DNA of 32,089 nucleotides, taken from the NCBI GenBank assembly GCA_937898675.1, contig CALEJB010000046.1:1-32089 (forward strand), given 5' to 3'. This document shows, piece after piece, positions 1 to 10,000 of the stretch. Both the position numbers and the translations under genes were made by a program. Positions within the stretch are counted from its first letter, which is position 1, and every line of letters starts with the position of its first letter. The notes under the pieces are model-generated. The model saw only the letters and a program-made list of their open reading frames with translations, had not been told where the DNA came from and did no database searches. This stretch comes from an uncultured Prevotellaceae bacterium. Lineage in GTDB: Bacteria > Bacteroidota > Bacteroidia > Bacteroidales > Muribaculaceae.

Positions 1-60
1 TTTACAATTTTTTAGACCACTATTTTCGATAATTTCTTATCCCGAACTGGCGTAAAATGG

Positions 61-70
61 TATAATTTCG
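61..70 (+). promoter_or_regulatory. Weak candidate -7 box upstream of the AraC gene
   Basis: TAATTTCG at 63-70 differs from the Bacteroidetes -7 consensus TAnnTTTG at one base and lies about 34 bases before the ATG at 104. No TTTG is visible at the expected upstream distance. The rest of 1-103 is AT-rich and shows no gene. This is a weak call. Confidence 0.25.
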
Positions 71-103
71 CATGCCAAAGAGGACACTTCAAACGATAAA
101 GTT

Positions 104-1000
104 ATGAACCCAAATCAAGTGACGCAATTGAATCTGCCGGATGTGCCGCAGATGTATCACAATCTCAAGTACAACGACGGCGAAATCTATTTTGCCGATA
201 ACATTACGTCCATACCAGGGCTGATGAAGCAGTTCAAAATCAACTTTATCGCCTATGTGATGGTGCTCGAAGGCCATTTGTCGTTGGACCTCAACTCGGT
301 CAACTACAAACTGGAGAAGAATGATTCCATCCTGATTGACCGCAAGGTGGTCATTGACAACGTGCGCCACAGCGAGGACTTTCGTTGCATGATCTGCGCC
401 ATGAGCACTAACCTGGGCTTTGCCTTCATCAACAAGTCCATCCTGCAGTCCATTCTCCATTTGTTGGCCAATCCCGTCATCAAGATTGACCAAAACGAGA
501 TGGACTTGATGGTCAAGTACTATGAGTTGCTGTGCTTCAAGATGGACCATCCCGAGATGAACTTCGGGCGCGAGACGGTGCGCGACATCATTCGCTGCTT
601 TGCCTACGACATGCTGTCTAACCTGAACAAGCACATGGACAATGGGGAAGAGGCCGACATGTTGCGCCAGAGCGACCGCATCTATCGCCGTTTCTTGCTG
701 CTCATTGCCGAAAACAGCGGCGTGAACCGCAGCGTCCAGAGCTATGCCGATGAACTGTGCGTGTCGCCCAAGTACTTGACCAGCGTGTGCCGCAAGCACA
801 GCGAGTTCACCGCCAGCGAACTCATTGCCAAGAGCGTGGTGGGCCGCATCAAGCAGTTGCTGCTGTACAGCGACATGAGCATCAAGGAGGTGGCCAACGA
901 ACTGGGTTTTGAGAATTTGTCCTTCTTCGGCAAGTATGTGAAAAAGCACTTGCGTCTGTCGCCCAACAAGTACCGCAAGGCCAACGGCTACGGCAAGTGA
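104..1000 (+). CDS. AraC-family transcriptional regulator
   Basis: A 298-residue protein with the AraC/XylS layout. The N-terminal half (about 20-110) looks like a cupin-type sensing domain, and the C-terminal ~90 residues carry two helix-turn-helix motifs. The first is around 210-240 (core SYADELCVSPKYL). The second is around 255-292 and contains the family signature IKEVANELGFENLSFFGKYV followed by LSPNKYRKA. It should bind DNA as a regulator that responds to a small ligand; the ligand and targets are not evident. The gene stands alone and faces folK, with a perfect inverted repeat between them. The ATG at 104 is the first in frame and gives the usual family length. Assignment to the family is secure; the regulon is unknown. 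Confidence 0.93.
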   Translation: MNPNQVTQLNLPDVPQMYHNLKYNDGEIYFADNITSIPGLMKQFKINFIAYVMVLEGHLSLDLNSVNYKLEKNDSILIDRKVVIDNVRHSEDFRCMICAMSTNLGFAFINKSILQSILHLLANPVIKIDQNEMDLMVKYYELLCFKMDHPEMNFGRETVRDIIRCFAYDMLSNLNKHMDNGEEADMLRQSDRIYRRFLLLIAENSGVNRSVQSYADELCVSPKYLTSVCRKHSEFTASELIAKSVVGRIKQLLLYSDMSIKEVANELGFENLSFFGKYVKKHLRLSPNKYRKANGYGK

Positions 1001-1013
1001 TGAGCGAGGCATA

Positions 1014-1059
1014 GCAATAGCGGGCTGATTGTCATGTGAGACGGCCGGCCCGCTATTGC
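1014..1059. terminator. Perfect inverted repeat between convergent genes
   Basis: GCAATAGCGGGC (1014-1025) is exactly complementary to GCCCGCTATTGC (1048-1059), giving a 12-bp GC-rich stem with a 22-nt loop. It lies between the stop of the AraC regulator and the end of folK, so it probably acts as a shared terminator in both directions. Neither side has a strong T-run, so a factor-independent role is inferred only from stem strength and position. Confidence 0.6.
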
Positions 1060-1075
1060 ATTATCGGCAGCGGTG

Positions 1076-1540
1076 TCAGTGTCGCAGTTTTTCCAGCATC
1101 TGTAGGGCGGTGAGCCCGTTGACGGGGTGCCGCCATGAGGGGGCGAGCTGGGCCATGGGCATCAAGAAAAAGTCGCGCTCGGCCATGTGCGGGTGGGGGA
1201 CTTGCAGGGCAGGGGTGTGGATGACGAGGCCGTCGATGGCCATGATGTCGATGTCCACCAGGCGGTCGATGTAGTTGCCCTCGGCGTCGCGGTGTGACGC
1301 GCTGCCCAGGCGGCGCTCGATGCCTTGCAGCAGGCTCAGCATCTCCAGCGGGGCGATGTCGCTGCGCACCCACATGCCCAGGTTCATGAACCTGTTCTCG
1401 CTCTCAAAACCCCACGGCTCGCTCTCGACGACGCGCGACACGGCGCAGCATCCTGTCGTGGCGGCAATGGCAACAACGGCGCGATAGAGGTTATCGCGCC
1501 GTTGGCCTATGTTGGAACCAATGTTCAGGTAATAGTTCAT
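1076..1540 (-). CDS. folK: 2-amino-4-hydroxy-6-hydroxymethyldihydropteridine pyrophosphokinase (HPPK)
   Basis: A 154-residue protein of normal HPPK length that transfers pyrophosphate from ATP to 6-hydroxymethyl-7,8-dihydropterin in folate synthesis. It begins with the family start YLNIGSNIGQRRDNL. It contains the bipartite Mg-ATP motif DRLVDIDIM, with the two metal-binding aspartates in DID, and the following PHPHMAERDFFLMPMAQLAP segment. It starts 12 bases after the infB stop, so it is probably the last gene of the rimP-nusA-infB transcript. In some other Bacteroidales a CvpA-like gene follows infB, which makes folK here a local arrangement. It ends near an inverted repeat facing the AraC gene. 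Confidence 0.95.
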   Translation of the reverse strand: MNYYLNIGSNIGQRRDNLYRAVVAIAATTGCCAVSRVVESEPWGFESENRFMNLGMWVRSDIAPLEMLSLLQGIERRLGSASHRDAEGNYIDRLVDIDIMAIDGLVIHTPALQVPHPHMAERDFFLMPMAQLAPSWRHPVNGLTALQMLEKLRH

Positions 1541-1552
1541 TCTCGTTGAGGA

Positions 1553-4372
1553 TTAGAGGCTCTTGTGGACCTCGATTTCCTCAAATGCCTCAATCAGGTC
1601 GTTCTCCTGCAGGTCGTTGTAGGACTTGAGGCTCAAGCCGCAGTCAAAGCCGCTGGTGACTTCCTTGGCGTCGTCCTTGAATCGCTTGAGCGAAGCCAGC
1701 TCGCCGGTGTGGATAACGATGCCGTCGCGAATGACGCGCACCTTGCTCGAGCGCTTGACCTTGCCCTCGACAACCATGGCGCCCGCAATGGTGCCCACCT
1801 TGCTGATGTGGTAAACCTGGCGCACCTCGGCAGTGCCGGTGACTTCCTCCTTGATGTCGGGCTGGAGCATGCCTTCCATAGCGCTCTTGACTTCCTCGAT
1901 GGCGTCATAGATGATGGAGTAGAGGCGGATGTCCACGCCTTCCTGTTCAGCGGCGCGCTTGGCCGATGCCGACGGGCGTACTTGGAAGCCGGTGATGAAG
2001 GCGTCGCTGGCGGCTGCCAGGGTGACATCGCTCTCGGTGATGGCGCCCACGGCCTTGTGGATGACGTTGACCTGCACCTCGGGGGTGGACAGCTTGATGA
2101 GCGAGTCGCTCAGGGCCTCGATGGAGCCGTCCACATCACCCTTGACGATGATGTTGAGCTCATGGAACTCGCCCAGTGCACGGCGACGGCCGATGTCCTC
2201 GAGGTTGACGCGCTTCTGGGTGCGGCGGCTCAGTTCGCGCTGCAGTTGCTCGCGCTTGTTGGCAATTTGGCGGGCTTCCTGGTCGGTGTCCATGACATTG
2301 AACTTGTCGCCCGCGGTGGGTGCGCCGTCAAGGCCGAGAATCAGGGCGGGTGTCGAGGGGCCGCTCTCGGTAATGCGCATGTTGCGCTCGTTGAACATGG
2401 CTTTGACCTTGCCGTAGTGAGTGCCGGCCAGCACGATGTCGCCCACATGGAGTGTGCCGTTATCGACAAGCACAGTGGCGATGTAGCCGCGGCCCTTGTC
2501 CAGCGACGACTCGATAACCGAGCCGGTGGCCTTGCGGTTGGGATTGGCCTTGAGGTCAAGCATGTCGGCCTCGAGCAGCACTTTCTCCATCAGTTCCTCC
2601 ACGCCGATGCCCTTCTTGGCCGAGATGTCTTGGCTCTGGTACTTGCCGCCCCAGTCCTCGACCAGGTAATTCAGGTTGGCGAGTTCCTCTTTGATTTTCT
2701 CGGGGTTGGCACCAGACTTGTCAATCTTGTTGATGGCAAAGATGATGGGAACGCCGGCAGCCGATGCGTGGTTCAGTGCCTCAATGGTCTGCGGCATCAC
2801 GCTGTCGTCGGCGGCGACGATAACGATGACGATGTCGGTGACCTTGGCTCCGCGGGCGCGCATGGCGGTAAATGCCTCGTGGCCGGGAGTGTCAAGGAAA
2901 GTGATTTTGCGGCCGTTGGGAAGTTTCACGTTGTAGGCACCGATGTGCTGCGTGATGCCGCCCGCCTCGCCGGCGATGACGTTGGAGTTGCGGATGTAGT
3001 CCAGCAGTGAGGTCTTGCCGTGGTCAACGTGTCCCATGACGGTGACAACAGGCGGACGCTGCTCGAGGTCCTCGGGCTTGTCTACTTCCTCGGTGATGGC
3101 CTCAACGACTTCGGCACTGGTATATTCGGTCTTGAAACCAAACTCGTCGGCGACGATGTTGATGGTCTCGGCGTCGAGGCGCTGGTTGATGCTGACCATT
3201 ACGCCCAGGTTCATGCACGTGGCGATGACCTTGTTGATGGGCACATTCATCATGATGGCGAGGTCGTTGGCGGTAACGAACTCGGTGAGTTTCAGTGTCT
3301 TGCTCTGTGCTGCTGCCAGTGCGGCCTCTTCGCGGACTTCCTCGCGGTGTTCTTCGCGCTTTTCGCGGCGGCGGTTGGCGGCGGCCTTCTTGCCGGTCTT
3401 GGCAGTGAGGCGTGCCAGCGTCTCCTTCATCTGGCGCTGAACGTCCTCTTCGCTCACTTCGGGCTTGAGCGGGCGTCGGTTGCCCTTCTTGTCCTTGCCC
3501 TTCTTGCCGGCTTGGTCATCCTTGCCGTGGCCGCGGGTGTTTTGTGCGGAAACCTGCGAGCCGGCGGCCTCGATGTCAATTTTCTCCTTGCCGATGCGTT
3601 TGCGTTTGCGTTTGCCGGCCTCGGCTTGTCCCTTGGCGATGCGCTCGTTGCGCTTTTCCTCCTTGGTCTTCTTGCGGGGACGTGTCGATTGGTTGATGGC
3701 GCTCAGCTCAATCTTGCCGACGACTTTGAGCTGCGGTCCGCCAGTCGTTTGCGAGATGGTCTTGACGGTTTCCTCTTCTTTCTTTTCGTCGGTCTTCACC
3801 TCAACTTGGGCAGCGGGGGCTTGCTGCTCGGCTTGCTTGGGCTCCTCTGCTGCGGGTGCCTGCTTGGGTTCCTCTGCTGCGGGTGCCTGCTTGGGCGCCT
3901 CAGGCTTGGGTTCTTTCTTGGCGGGTTCAGGCGTGCTGACAACAGGCGCTGCGGTGTTGGATTCGGCCTTTGCGTTGTCGTCTTTTGCCTCTGTAGCCGT
4001 TTGTTTCTCCACAGGTTTCACTTCCTTGGGCGCGGGGGCGGCGGTATGCTTGGGCTTGCCCACCGAGTCAAGGTCGATTTTGCCCAATATCGTGGGCTTT
4101 TGGCCCGGTATCACGGTTTTGATTTCGTGTTCGGCTTTGGCGGCTACGTTTTGTTTGGCTTTCTCTTTTTGACGCTCGTTGGCCATGTGGTCTGACTTGT
4201 TCTTGAGTTCCATGTCGGGCTTGAACTCCTTGACAAGCATCTCGTAGATGCTGTCGTCAATGCGCGCGTTGATGCTGGCCTCGATTTCGATGCCCTTTTT
4301 GTGCAGGAACTCTTCAATGGTTTGCCTTCCCACATTTAAATCTGCGATGACTTTGCTGATCTTTTTCGCCAT
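1553..4372 (-). CDS. infB: Translation initiation factor IF-2
   Basis: A 939-residue GTPase that brings initiator tRNA to the 30S subunit. The start MAKKISKVIADLNVGRQTIE is the conserved IF2 N-terminal fold. Residues ~70-340 form a low-complexity Lys/Glu/Ala/Pro linker, and a second IF2-N module precedes the G domain. GTPase motifs are GHVDHGKTS (447-455), DTPGHEAF (from 494), NKID (548-551) and SAKKGIG. Domains II, III and the tRNA-binding C-terminal domain follow, ending with LIEAFEEIEVHKSL. The length is typical of Bacteroidetes IF-2, which has a long linker. The gene lies 108 bases downstream of nusA in the conserved rimP-nusA-infB order. A short in-frame tandem repeat lies in the linker. 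Confidence 0.98.
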   Translation of the reverse strand: MAKKISKVIADLNVGRQTIEEFLHKKGIEIEASINARIDDSIYEMLVKEFKPDMELKNKSDHMANERQKEKAKQNVAAKAEHEIKTVIPGQKPTILGKIDLDSVGKPKHTAAPAPKEVKPVEKQTATEAKDDNAKAESNTAAPVVSTPEPAKKEPKPEAPKQAPAAEEPKQAPAAEEPKQAEQQAPAAQVEVKTDEKKEEETVKTISQTTGGPQLKVVGKIELSAINQSTRPRKKTKEEKRNERIAKGQAEAGKRKRKRIGKEKIDIEAAGSQVSAQNTRGHGKDDQAGKKGKDKKGNRRPLKPEVSEEDVQRQMKETLARLTAKTGKKAAANRRREKREEHREEVREEAALAAAQSKTLKLTEFVTANDLAIMMNVPINKVIATCMNLGVMVSINQRLDAETINIVADEFGFKTEYTSAEVVEAITEEVDKPEDLEQRPPVVTVMGHVDHGKTSLLDYIRNSNVIAGEAGGITQHIGAYNVKLPNGRKITFLDTPGHEAFTAMRARGAKVTDIVIVIVAADDSVMPQTIEALNHASAAGVPIIFAINKIDKSGANPEKIKEELANLNYLVEDWGGKYQSQDISAKKGIGVEELMEKVLLEADMLDLKANPNRKATGSVIESSLDKGRGYIATVLVDNGTLHVGDIVLAGTHYGKVKAMFNERNMRITESGPSTPALILGLDGAPTAGDKFNVMDTDQEARQIANKREQLQRELSRRTQKRVNLEDIGRRRALGEFHELNIIVKGDVDGSIEALSDSLIKLSTPEVQVNVIHKAVGAITESDVTLAAASDAFITGFQVRPSASAKRAAEQEGVDIRLYSIIYDAIEEVKSAMEGMLQPDIKEEVTGTAEVRQVYHISKVGTIAGAMVVEGKVKRSSKVRVIRDGIVIHTGELASLKRFKDDAKEVTSGFDCGLSLKSYNDLQENDLIEAFEEIEVHKSL
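3835..3899. repeat. 27-bp tandem repeat in the infB linker
   Basis: Two 27-bp units (3835-3861 and 3862-3888) that differ at one base are followed by a partial third. They encode repeats of EEPKQAPAA in the flexible linker of IF-2. The length is a multiple of three, so copy-number change would keep the frame. Confidence 0.85.
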
Positions 4373-4480
4373 ATATTGTTCTTTACCGGTTTGCCTGCTG
4401 CAATATGCGTCGGGCTTTTTTTTTGTTTTATTGCTGTTAGTTGTGTGAATGTGGTCGATTGGTCATGATGGCCGCCGGTG

Positions 4481-5737
4481 TCATTCTTCAAACTCCCTGC
4501 GGAGCACATCGAGCAGTTCGTCAACCGAATTCTCTTCAAGGTCTGCACGGTCTATTAGTTCTTCGCGCGGCGTGTTCAGCACGGCCTTTGCGGTCTTGAG
4601 TCCGGTTTTTTTCACCTCCTCGATTACCCACTCTTCAATCTCGTCCTTGAACTCGTCAAGGTAGATATCTTCCTCGGTCTCGGTATCCACATCACGGTAA
4701 ACATCGATGCTGTATCCGGTAAGGATGCTTGCAAGCTTGATGTTGAGGCCGCCCTTGCCGATGGCGAGCGATACCTCCTCGGGGCGCAGGAACACCTCGG
4801 CGTGCTTGTTGTCGTTGTCCAGCCTGATGGAAGAAATCTTGGCGGGGCTCAGGGCGCGCTGGATGAGCAGCGGAGTGTCGTTGGTGTAGTTGATGACATC
4901 GATGTTCTCGTTGCGCAGCTCGCGCACGATGCCGTGGATGCGGGCGCCCTTGACGCCAACGCATGCACCGACGGGGTCGATGCGGTCGTCGTAGCTCTCG
5001 ACGGCAATCTTGGCGCGCTCGCCCGGCACGCGGGCAACGGCGTGGATGGTAATGAGGCCGTCATGTATCTCGGGCACCTCCTGCTCGAACAGGCGGCGCA
5101 GGAAGTTCTCGCTCGTGCGCGACACAATCACCTTGGGGTTGTTGTTGTTGTTGTCAACCCTTTCAACCACGGCGCGCACGATGTCGCCCTTGTGATATAT
5201 GTCGGTCGGAATCTGCTCGGCATTGGGTAACAGCAGTTCGTTCTTCTCTTCGTCAAGCAGCAGCACCTCGCGTTTCCACACCTGGTAAACCTCGCCCGAG
5301 ACGAGCTCTCCCTTGAGTGCCTCAAACTTGGTGGAGATGGCGTTCTTCTGCAGTTCCAGGATTTTGCTGGCTAATGTCTGGCGCAGGTTGAGGATGGCGC
5401 GGCGGCCAAACTGGGCAAAGTCAATCTTGCGGGTATGGTCCTCGCCCACCTCACACTCGGGGTTGTCTTCGGCCTTGGCGTCGCTCAGAGAGATTTGCTT
5501 GTTGGGGTTCTCAACCTCGCCGTCGTTCACCACTTTGAGGTTTTGGTAAATCTCGCAGTCTCCCTTGTCGGGGTTGACGATGATGTCAAAGTTGTCGTCA
5601 GCGCCAAACATCTTGGTCAGCACGTTGCGGAAGGACTCCTCCAGCACGCTGATCAAGGTGGCTTTGTCAATGTTCTTAAAATCCTTGAACTCGGCAAATT
5701 GTGCAGTCATGTTGACCGCTTCTGCTCTTTTAGCCAT
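4481..5737 (-). CDS. nusA: Transcription termination/antitermination factor NusA
   Basis: A 418-residue RNA polymerase-binding protein acting in pausing, termination and antitermination. The N-terminal domain (about 1-130) contains the conserved IDKATLISVLEESFRNVL segment. It is followed by an S1 domain and two KH domains; the region IDPVGACVGVKGARIHGIVRELRNENIDVI is the KH1 signature and EVSLAIGKGGLNIKLA belongs to KH2. The C-terminus is short and acidic (ELLDVLRREFEE), as in Bacteroidetes, with no proteobacterial AR repeats. The start MAKRAEAVNMTAQFAEF is preferred over the internal Met-10 because family members keep this N-terminal extension. It starts 9 bases after rimP. Confidence 0.97.
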   Translation of the reverse strand: MAKRAEAVNMTAQFAEFKDFKNIDKATLISVLEESFRNVLTKMFGADDNFDIIVNPDKGDCEIYQNLKVVNDGEVENPNKQISLSDAKAEDNPECEVGEDHTRKIDFAQFGRRAILNLRQTLASKILELQKNAISTKFEALKGELVSGEVYQVWKREVLLLDEEKNELLLPNAEQIPTDIYHKGDIVRAVVERVDNNNNNPKVIVSRTSENFLRRLFEQEVPEIHDGLITIHAVARVPGERAKIAVESYDDRIDPVGACVGVKGARIHGIVRELRNENIDVINYTNDTPLLIQRALSPAKISSIRLDNDNKHAEVFLRPEEVSLAIGKGGLNIKLASILTGYSIDVYRDVDTETEEDIYLDEFKDEIEEWVIEEVKKTGLKTAKAVLNTPREELIDRADLEENSVDELLDVLRREFEE

Positions 5738-5746
5738 AATGTGTCG

Positions 5747-6211
5747 TTAAACTGTTATGATGTTTTTTGTATGTTTGATGTCACTGTAGTTGAACCGCAG
5801 TTGCTCCTCAACCAGCTCGGGGCGCTTCTTGCCCTCAAGTTTCTTTTTCACGGTCGTGGTCAGTACAAAGCCCTGGTCATCGCTCTCGGCCAGCACGCCC
5901 TTGAGCTTGCGTCCGTCGGCGGTGAGCACTTCAACCTCGCAGCCCTCGCTGTTGTGGTACTGCCGCGGCAGCAGCAACGGGTCGGTAAGGCTGTAAGAAC
6001 CCACGGTGAGCTCATAGTCCTCGACGTCGCGGTCAAATGCGGCGTGCACCGCATCGTTGACGGCGATGCAGTCGTCAATGGTGATGCAGTCGTCGCTGTC
6101 CAGCGCCACGTCGATGATGTTGTCCTTGCTCACCTTGAGGGTGACCAAAAACATCTTGGTGCCCGCGAGCGCCTCGTTAATCACTTGTTCCAGTGCCGTC
6201 TTGTCAATCAT
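5747..6211 (-). CDS. rimP: Ribosome maturation factor RimP
   Basis: A 154-residue protein that assists 30S subunit assembly. It has the RimP layout: an N-terminal alpha-beta domain with the DDCITIDDCIAVNDAVHAAFD segment and the YELTVGSYSLTDPLLLPRQY segment corresponding to the family YELEVSSPGLxRPL region. A C-terminal Sm-like beta domain begins around GCEVEVLTADGRKLKGVL. It is the first gene of the rimP-nusA-infB-folK cluster. Sequence divergence at the SSPG site (GSYSL) is common in Bacteroidetes, and neighbours make the assignment firm. Confidence 0.94.
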   Translation of the reverse strand: MIDKTALEQVINEALAGTKMFLVTLKVSKDNIIDVALDSDDCITIDDCIAVNDAVHAAFDRDVEDYELTVGSYSLTDPLLLPRQYHNSEGCEVEVLTADGRKLKGVLAESDDQGFVLTTTVKKKLEGKKRPELVEEQLRFNYSDIKHTKNIITV

Positions 6212-6272
6212 CGGTTCAAAAAATTATAATAAAAATGAGGAAGCCCGATGCCCCCTCTCACGAATGCTGCCG

Positions 6273-6304
6273 CAAAAGTACTCTTTTTCCCGCATATACG
6301 CAAT
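6273..6304 (-). promoter_or_regulatory. Promoter of the rimP-nusA-infB-folK operon
   Basis: On the minus strand the -7 box TACTTTTG (6273-6280) matches TAnnTTTG exactly and is followed by GCGGC, a common Bacteroidales context. ATTG (6301-6304) lies 20 bp upstream and differs from the TTTG -33 element at one base. Transcription would begin near 6267, about 55 bases before rimP. Confidence 0.7.
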
Positions 6305-6532
6305 ATATAGTGTGTAATACCTGCCAAAAACAGCACATAAATTCGTAATATTTAACTTTGTTTAACAAAAATCACCTCTTGAATTTTGTTATGGAGCGGA
6401 TATGTCCTGTGTTTTGCATCTATTGAGGTATAGGCACCTGATATGGTGAAACGCCATTCAGTGGCCTGCGTCGGGCGGCTGTCGCACAAAAAAAAGTTGT
6501 GCCAACGGGTAGCAGGAACCGGATTTTCTATG

Positions 6533-6540
6533 TATTTTTG
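6533..6540 (+). promoter_or_regulatory. Candidate promoter of the PorW/PorX operon
   Basis: TATTTTTG matches the TAnnTTTG -7 consensus 33 bases before the ATG at 6573. No clear TTTG is seen at the expected spacing upstream, so the call rests on the -7 box and position. Confidence 0.5.
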
Positions 6541-6572
6541 TGCCTTTAACGCTCAAAGGTTGAACGATTGAC

Positions 6573-7034
6573 ATGAAACCGATTTTGATATTGTTGGCGA
6601 TACTGGTGGCGGCTGGCGCTGTGGTGTGGCTCATCGATAGACTGTTTTACCATAAGAAGTCAGCCGAAAATGCCGATGAAACCGGGGAAAACGGCCAGGT
6701 GGCTCCTGCCAGCGGGTGTGCCGACGAGTCGTGCGGCTTGCGCAGCATCTGCCCCAGCGAGCAGTTGCTGGAGGGCGCGTGCAAGGCCGAGGCGGTGTAC
6801 TACGACGACGAGGAACTCGACGCCTTTGCCGGCCGCGCCGCCGGCGATTACTCGCCCGACGAGGAGGAGCAGTGGCGCGACGTGCTGTACACGCTGCAGC
6901 CCGCCGACCTGCTGGGGTGGGGGCAGAGCGTGAAGCGCCGCGGCCTGGAAATGCCCGATGCCATCCGCGCCGAGTTTATGCATCTCGCCGCCGAGCAGCG
7001 GGCAATAAATCAGGCATCGTCACGTTTAAGATAA
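6573..7034 (+). CDS. Small membrane-anchored Bacteroidales protein of unknown function
   Basis: A 153-residue protein. Residues 4-26 form one hydrophobic segment (ILILLAILVAAGAVVWLIDRLF), so it is probably an inner-membrane anchor or uncleaved signal. A short acidic linker is followed by a cysteine cluster (GCADESCGLRSIC) and then a conserved-looking part containing YYDDEELDAFAGR, EEEQWRDVLYTLQPADLLGW and RRGLEMPDAIRAEF. I recall similar proteins in Bacteroidales next to PorW-like genes, sometimes labelled phospholipase, but I see no catalytic motif supporting that label. It lies 27 bases upstream of the PorW-like lipoprotein gene and is probably cotranscribed with it. The cysteines could bind a metal or form disulfides; this is inference. 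Confidence 0.8.
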   Translation: MKPILILLAILVAAGAVVWLIDRLFYHKKSAENADETGENGQVAPASGCADESCGLRSICPSEQLLEGACKAEAVYYDDEELDAFAGRAAGDYSPDEEEQWRDVLYTLQPADLLGWGQSVKRRGLEMPDAIRAEFMHLAAEQRAINQASSRLR

Positions 7035-7061
7035 AAACAAGGAGACATTCCGTAGTAGATA

Positions 7062-10000
7062 TTGAGTAAGACAGGACGCTACATACCTCTGGCAATCATT
7101 GCGATGGTGGTCGTGCTCGCCGCGTGCAGCAACAAGACCAACACCGCGCGCTCGCGTTTTTGGCAGTCATTTACCACCAAGTACAACGTCTATTACCACG
7201 GCAAGACCAACTATGACGAGCAGCTGCAGGCCATGATGGACGCCTATGAGGACGACTACTCGCAGCGCCTGTTCATGCACCCCGCCGAGGCGCGTTCCAA
7301 CCCCAAGGCGCCGCAGCCCACGGGCAGCTTTGACCGCACCATCGAAAAGATGGAAAAGGCCATTGCCACCCACAGCATCAAGAAGAAACCCAAGCGCAAG
7401 GGCGGCAAGGATGCCAAGACTCGCGAATGGATGTCGCGTGAGGAGTATAACCCCTTCTTGCACAACGCGTGGTACATGCTCGCCAAAGCCCAATATATGA
7501 AAGGCGACTTCCTCGACGCCGCCGCCACCTTCCGCTACATCGCACGCCACTTCACGTGGAAGAATGACTTGGTGCAGGAGTGCCAGGTGCGCGAGGCCCT
7601 GTGCTATTGCGCCATGGGGTGGCCCACCGATGCCGACAACGTGCTCACGCATGTACATCTCGAGGAAATCACCAACAGGCGCGTGCGCGCGCTTGCCAAC
7701 GCCGCGTTTGCCGACTACTACATCAAGGCTCAGGACTCCGAGCATGCTGTCCCCTATCTGGCCGAGGCCGTCAAGGGTTTCAAGGGCAACGAGAAGGTGA
7801 GGATGAACTTCCTGCTGGGCCAGTTGTACGAGGAAATGGGCGACAAGCACAACGCCTATTTGGCCTACAAACAAGCAGGCGGGAACAGCGGCTCGAACTA
7901 TCGCACCAAGTTCAATGCGCGCATCAAGCAGAGCGCTGTATATGAGGGCGCCAACATCGCCAGCGAGGTCAAGGCGCTCAAGCGCATGACGCGCTACGAC
8001 CGCAACAAGGACTACCTCGACCAGATATATTATGCCATCGGCAACCTGTACCTGTCGCACAACGACACCGTCCGCGCCATTGAGAACTACAAACTGGCGG
8101 CCGAGAAGAGCACCCGCAACGGCGTGGACAAGGCCATCAGCCAGCTGACCCTGGGCGGCCTGTACTTCGACCAGCGCCAGTATGACGACGCGCAGCCGTG
8201 CTACTCCGAGGCCATCCCGCTGGTCAACGAAGATTACCCCAACTACAAGATGCTCAAGAAGCGCAGCGACGTGCTCGACGAGCTGGCCGTATATTCCCAG
8301 AATGTCACCCTGCAGGACTCGTTGCTCAAGCTGTCCAAGATGACCCCCGAGGAGCAAAAGGCCGTCATTGCCAAGATTATTGAGGAACTCAAAAAGAAGG
8401 AAAAGGAGGAGGCCGAGAACGCCGCCCGCGAGGAGTATATGCAGCAACAGAACGCCCGCGGCAACCAGAACGGCAATAACCCCAACGCCCCCTCGACCTA
8501 CACGATGAATACCGACAACTCGTGGTACTTCTACAACACCGCCACCAAGAATGCCGGAAAGACGCAATTCCAGCAGCAGTGGGGCAATCGCAAGCTGGAA
8601 GATAACTGGCGCCGCAGGAACAAGACCACCTTCTCGTTTGGCGACGAGTCGTCGGCCGCCGCCGACAGCGCACTGCTGGCATCGGTGGGCGACAACATCA
8701 TCATCAGCGAGAACGGTGACACCCTGATGGTCAACGCCGACGGCGACACCGTCAAGGTGGACATGCAGGCCCTCAAACGCGCCGAGGACCCGCACTTCGA
8801 GGAATACTACCTCAAGCAGATTCCCAAGACCGAGGAAGAAATTCAGTCGTCTAACGAGATTATCCAGGAAGGCCTGTACAACATGGGCATCATCCTCAAG
8901 GACAAGATGGAGGACTATGACGCGGCGGCCTATGAGTTCAACGAACTGCTCACGCGCTATCCCGACAACACCTACCGGCTTGACGTGTACTATAATATGT
9001 ACATGATGTACATGCGCAACGGGCAGGCGGCCGATGCCGACCCATACCGCGACAGCATCCTCACCGCCTTCCCCGACAGCAAGTATGGCCAGGCGATGAA
9101 GGACCCCAACTACCTGGACAACCTCAAGAACATGACACGGGACCAGGAGGATATGTACGAGGCCGCCTATGCCGCCTATCTGGCCAACAACCACAACGCT
9201 GTGCATGAGGCCTATGCCGAGATGATGCGCAAGTATCCGCTCTCCAAGATTATGCCCAAGTTCATGTTCATCGACGCGCTGAGCTATCTTACCCAAAAGA
9301 ACCAAGACAAGTTCAAGGAGGTACTCAAGGACATGCTCCAGCGCTATCCCGAGACCGATATCACCCCGACGGCATCCGAGATTGTCAAGCAGCTCAACCA
9401 GGGACGCCGGCTCGAGGGCGGAGGCAGCAACGTTCGCGGCATGCTGTGGAGCACCAGGCTGGGCAACGACACCACCGGCTCCGCCGGCTCCGGCAAGGAA
9501 CTCACGCCCTTCAAGGATGACAATGACGCCCCGCAACTGTTTGTGTTGCTGTACCCCAAGGACAGCGTGAGCACCAACATGTTGCTCTATGAGGTGGCGC
9601 GCCACAACTTCAACACCTTCAAGGTCAAGGACTATGACATCGAGGAGATGAAATTTGGCACGCTGGGCCTGCTGGTGGTCAAGGGCATGGACAACTTCAA
9701 GGAAGCGGCCAACTACCGCACCGCCTTTGAGCAGGACAAGCAGATGAACATTCCCGCTCTGGTGCACTATGTCATCATCAGTGCCGATAACTTTAACCTG
9801 ATGCAGAACGAGGGCCGCTCGTTTGAGGATTACTTTGATTACCTCAACAAGAAGAACGATAAGGAGCATAGCGACCTCGAATTCAAGGAACTTGAAGAGG
9901 CCGCAGCCAAGGCGCAGGCCGATGCCGATGCCCTGGCAGCACAGGAGCGTGAACGCGCACGCATCGAGGCCGAGAAGATGGAGCGCGAGGCGGCCGAACT

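Larger units (their letters stand above)
6212..6572. other. Divergent intergenic region
   Basis: These 361 bases separate rimP (minus) from the small membrane-protein gene (plus). They hold the two opposed promoters listed separately and a small hairpin, GCACAA (6484-6489) with TTGTGC (6497-6502), about 30 bases before the plus-strand -7 box. No convincing gene was seen; the middle, 6305-6480, shows nothing recognisable. Confidence 0.6.

Noticed and set aside
1565..4195. Long plus-strand open frames opposite infB
   Set aside because: They are antisense shadows of a certain IF-2 gene, with no recognisable domain or start context.
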